Positions 31,040-33,943 of a DNA stretch of 33,943 bases are shown here, piece after piece. This DNA is from DASZTV01 sp035548055 (GTDB lineage Bacteria; Actinomycetota; Actinomycetes; JAFAQI01): positions 1 to 33,943 of the forward strand of contig DASZTL010000109.1 in NCBI GenBank assembly GCA_035548055.1. Reading direction: 5' to 3'. Positions within the stretch are counted from its first letter, which is position 1; each line of letters opens with the position of its first letter. The notes below the pieces were generated by a model. That model had not been told where the DNA came from. It ran no database searches and saw nothing but the letters and a program-made list of their open reading frames with translations. A program made the translations under genes and the position numbers.

Positions 31040-32422
31040 CTATCCAAGATCCAGGTCGAGCAGGTCGTCGTTCGTCTCGCGGCGCAGCATCACTCGGCTC
31101 GCTCCCGCTTTGACCGCGACGACCGGGGGGCGCGGAACGGCGTTGTAATTGCTGGCCATCGAGCGACAGTAGGCGCCGGTCGCCGCCACTGCGAGCAGAT
31201 CACCCGGTGCCAGGTCGCTCGGCAACCACACGTCACGCACGACGATGTCCCCCGCTTCGCAGTGCTTTCCGACGACGCGGGCCAACATCGGCGGCGCATC
31301 GCTGTCGCGTGACGCGAGCAGACAGGTGTATGTCGCGTCGTACAGCGCGGTCCGGATGTTGTCGCTCATTCCGCCGTCGACACTCACGTAGGTCCGGATG
31401 CCGTCGATCTCCTTGACGGTGCCAACCTCGTAGAGAGTCACGCCGGCCGGGCCGACGATGGCCCGCCCGGGCTCGACGGCCAGTCGCGGCACCGGAAGCG
31501 ACGCCACCTCGCACTCACGCTCGACGATCGCACGCAGCTGTTTCGCCACCTCGGCGACGTCCGCCGGGTCGTCGTCCGGCGTGTAGGCGATGCCGAGGCC
31601 GCCACCGAGGTCGAGCTCAGGCAGCGTGACCTCGGTGACATCTCGAATCGTCGCGAGCAGGCCGACGACACGGTGCGCCGCAACCTCGAACCCAGCCGTG
31701 TCGAAGATCTGCGAGCCGATGTGGCTGTGCAGGCCCACGAGCTCGAGCGACGGAAGCGCGGTGACTCGGCGAACCGCCTCGAGCGCCGCGCCGCCGGCAA
31801 GGGAGAAGCCGAACTTCTGGTCCTCGTGCGCAGTGGCGATGAACTCGTGGGTATGGGCCTCGACGCCGACGGTGACCCGGACCAGCACTCGCTGCCGAAT
31901 CCCGGCGGCCTCTGCGACGTGCGCGAGGCGGGCGATCTCGTGATCACTGTCGACCACGATCCGTCCGACACCCGCCGCAACCGCCGCGGCGAGCTCATCG
32001 CGCGACTTGTTGTTGCCGTGCATGAGAATCCGGTCGGCCGGGAAGCCGGCCCCGAGCGCGGTAGCGAGCTCACCGCCGCTCGAGACGTCGAGCGAGAGGC
32101 CCTCCTCCTGCACCCAGCGCGCGAAGCCCTTGGAAAGAAACGCCTTACCGGCGTAGTAGATGTCGGTGTCGTCGCCGAAGGCAGCCCGGTAGCCACGGCA
32201 GCGGGCACGAGCGTCGTCCTCGGCGAGGAGGTAGGCCGGCGTGCCGTGCTCGGTCGCGATGTCCCGCACGTCGCAGCCGCCGACCCGGATGACGCCATCA
32301 ACGCGCTCGGCCCCGAGTGGCCAGATCCGCGGGTCCAGCGCGCCAAGCGACTCGGGTGGTCCACCAAGCGGGTGCGACGTCGTGGTGTCGGCGTGCATCG
32401 CGCCGGCGGGATGGGCCTTCAT
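31040..32422 (-). CDS. lysA: Diaminopimelate decarboxylase, 460 aa
   Basis: LysA decarboxylates meso-diaminopimelate to lysine using PLP. The PLP Lys93 is in YYAGKAFLSK; HSHIGSQI, DLGGGLGIAY, and VEPGRAIVG of the barrel follow. The second active-site half has GKHCEAGD and GAYCRSMASNYN. The start ATG at 32422 lies 6 nt after the argS stop. The first 30 residues are unconserved, as in other actinobacterial LysA proteins. Confidence 0.96.
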   Translation of the reverse strand: MKAHPAGAMHADTTTSHPLGGPPESLGALDPRIWPLGAERVDGVIRVGGCDVRDIATEHGTPAYLLAEDDARARCRGYRAAFGDDTDIYYAGKAFLSKGFARWVQEEGLSLDVSSGGELATALGAGFPADRILMHGNNKSRDELAAAVAAGVGRIVVDSDHEIARLAHVAEAAGIRQRVLVRVTVGVEAHTHEFIATAHEDQKFGFSLAGGAALEAVRRVTALPSLELVGLHSHIGSQIFDTAGFEVAAHRVVGLLATIRDVTEVTLPELDLGGGLGIAYTPDDDPADVAEVAKQLRAIVERECEVASLPVPRLAVEPGRAIVGPAGVTLYEVGTVKEIDGIRTYVSVDGGMSDNIRTALYDATYTCLLASRDSDAPPMLARVVGKHCEAGDIVVRDVWLPSDLAPGDLLAVAATGAYCRSMASNYNAVPRPPVVAVKAGASRVMLRRETNDDLLDLDLG

Positions 32423-32428
32423 GACCGA

Positions 32429-33943
32429 CTACATCCGATCCGGGGCGGTCACGCCGAGCAGACCGAGGCCGCTTGCGAGGACGATCCGCGTTGCCTCGAC
32501 CAGCCACAGGCGGGCCCGAGTGAGATCGGTCGCCGGCTCGTCGCCCATCGGCAGCACGCGGCACGCGTCGTAGAAGCGGTGGTAGGTGCCAGCCAGCTCT
32601 TCGAGGTAGCGCGCCACCCGATGCGGCTCACGGAGCTCGGCGGCGCTCGCGACGATCCTCGGGAACTCCCCGAGCGCCGCCAGCAAGTCGCCTTCCCTCG
32701 GCTCGGCGAGCAGACCGCTGTCGAAGTCGTCGCCACGTGCGATCCCCAGCTCGGCGGCGTTGCGCAACAACGATGCGATCCGCGCGTGCGCGTACTGCAC
32801 GTAGAAGACAGGGTTGTCGTTCGTCTTCCGTGCCCACAGATCGACGTCGAGGTCGATCGGCGAGTCGCTGCTGTATCGCGCGAGGGCGTAGCGAGCCGCA
32901 TCGACACCGATGGCATCGACGAGGTCGGCGAGAAGCACGACGTTTCCGGCCCGTTTCGACATCCGCACCGGCTCGCCGTCCTTGAGCAGGTTCACCATCT
33001 GCCCGATGAGGATCTCGATCGCTTGGTCCGGGTCGTCACCGAAGCAAGCGGCTATCGCACGCAGCCGTCCGACGTAGCCGTGGTGGTCGGCGCCGAGCAT
33101 GTAGATGCAACGGTCGAAGCCGCGCTCCCGCTTGTCGAGGTAGTAGGCGCAGTCGGCCGCGAAGTAGGTCCACTCCCCGTCGCTCTTGCGGAGCACACGG
33201 TCCTTGTCGTCCCCGAGGTCGACCGTGCGCAGCCAGAAGGCGCCGTTGGACTCGTAGATCCGCCGTAGCTCGGTGAGCCGCCCGAACGCGGCTTCGAGCT
33301 CACCCTTCTCGTGCAGCGACTTCTCGTTGAAGTACACGTCGAAGACCACTCCGAAGTCTTCGAGCGACCGCTTGATCTCCTGGAACATGCGCTCGACGCC
33401 CTCGACCCGGAAGAGCTCGAGTGCGTCGGCCTCGTCGAGGCTCGTCGCCTCCGGGCGGTCGACGACGATGGCAGCGGCGATCTCGCCGATGTACTCACCG
33501 GCGTACCCGTCCTCCGGGATCTCCTCGCCCCGGGCGGCGGCGAGCAGCGACCGGGCGAAGCGGTCGATCTGGGAGCCGGCATCGTTGAAGTAGTACTCGC
33601 GTACGACGTCTGCGCCGGCCGCGGCGAGAATCCGGCCGAGCGCGTCGCCGACGGCTGCCCACCGGACCGCCCCGATGTGCACCGGGCCGGTCGGATTGGC
33701 CGAGACGAACTCGAGGTTGATCCGCTCCTTGGCGAGGGTGTCGGTACGTCCGTAGTCCGAGCCCGCCGCCACGATCGTGCGGGCGAGCTCGCCCTGCGCA
33801 GCCACCTCGAGGGTGATGTTGAGGAAGCCGGGACCGGCGACGTCGACCGAGTGAATGCCGGCGGTGTCCCTCAGCTGGGCGGCGATGACCTCCGCGACCT
33901 CACGGGGCGGGCGGCCTGCCGGCTTCGCGAGCTGCAGCGCCAC
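32429..33943 (-). CDS. argS: Arginyl-tRNA synthetase, C-terminal 504 residues (5' end outside window)
   Basis: This class I synthetase charges tRNA-Arg. The HIGH-type motif is HIGA in NPTGPVHIGAVRW, and the KMSKS loop is the variant RMSKRAGNVV. The C-terminal anticodon-binding domain ends with the conserved LLGVTAPDRM. About the first 50 residues are missing because the gene continues beyond the right edge. The GTG at 33943 is an internal codon of the conserved VALQLAKPAG segment. It leads the block argS-lysA-hom-thrC-thrB. Confidence 0.96.
   Translation of the reverse strand: MALQLAKPAGRPPREVAEVIAAQLRDTAGIHSVDVAGPGFLNITLEVAAQGELARTIVAAGSDYGRTDTLAKERINLEFVSANPTGPVHIGAVRWAAVGDALGRILAAAGADVVREYYFNDAGSQIDRFARSLLAAARGEEIPEDGYAGEYIGEIAAAIVVDRPEATSLDEADALELFRVEGVERMFQEIKRSLEDFGVVFDVYFNEKSLHEKGELEAAFGRLTELRRIYESNGAFWLRTVDLGDDKDRVLRKSDGEWTYFAADCAYYLDKRERGFDRCIYMLGADHHGYVGRLRAIAACFGDDPDQAIEILIGQMVNLLKDGEPVRMSKRAGNVVLLADLVDAIGVDAARYALARYSSDSPIDLDVDLWARKTNDNPVFYVQYAHARIASLLRNAAELGIARGDDFDSGLLAEPREGDLLAALGEFPRIVASAAELREPHRVARYLEELAGTYHRFYDACRVLPMGDEPATDLTRARLWLVEATRIVLASGLGLLGVTAPDRM

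Overview
The window is a high-GC segment of an actinobacterial (class Actinomycetes) chromosome. Evidence for this is the F-type ATP synthase cluster with an actinobacterial-type c subunit, a MurA with Asp in place of the catalytic Cys, a Rho with a long Arg/Asn/Asp-rich insertion, many GTG starts, and the gene order argS-lysA-hom-thrC-thrB-rho-rpmE-prfA-prmC-tsaC-LMW-PTP-wecA-atp-(ATR)-murA. The order within the class cannot be fixed from sequence alone.

Right to left, which is the direction of transcription of almost everything, the window reads as follows. (1) 33943-27730: 3' part of argS, then lysA, hom, thrC and thrB, a lysine/threonine block with overlapping or near-touching genes. (2) 27729-22093: a 417-bp leader region, rho, rpmE, prfA, prmC, tsaC and a low-molecular-weight tyrosine phosphatase, covering transcription termination, translation termination and tRNA modification. 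(3) 21979-13469: wecA-like glycosyl-1-phosphate transferase, two small AtpZ/AtpI-type membrane proteins, then atpB-E-F-H-A-G-D-C. AtpC is only 90 aa and lacks its helical C-terminal domain. (4) 13462-11092: convergent cob(I)alamin adenosyltransferase, murA and a STAS-domain protein. (5) 11003-2670: a lineage-specific block of single enzymes and transporters: GT4 glycosyltransferase, methyltransferase, two SDRs, ABM-domain protein, nitronate monooxygenase, Na+/H+ antiporter, DHFR-like reductase and MFS transporter. (6) 2460-1: the most unusual part. The first 47 codons of nucS, the actinobacterial mismatch endonuclease (NucS/EndoMS), are intact and then end abruptly. Immediately downstream on the same strand lies a large serine integrase, followed by a small mobile-element-type protein and the start of a primase-like gene that runs off the window.

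The main discovery is therefore an integrative element (prophage or ICE) inserted by a serine recombinase into nucS. The insertion splits the gene that provides non-canonical mismatch repair in this phylum. The geometry places the integrase directly behind the nucS promoter and 5' fragment. Integration would be expected to inactivate the mismatch endonuclease and may put integrase expression under a host promoter. Excision would restore nucS, so this could be a reversible mutator switch. Secondary points are repeats in the nucS promoter region, a possible deletion scar at the atpC end, and a possible leader peptide in front of rho (compare rhoL of enterobacteria). No RNA genes or CRISPR arrays were found.
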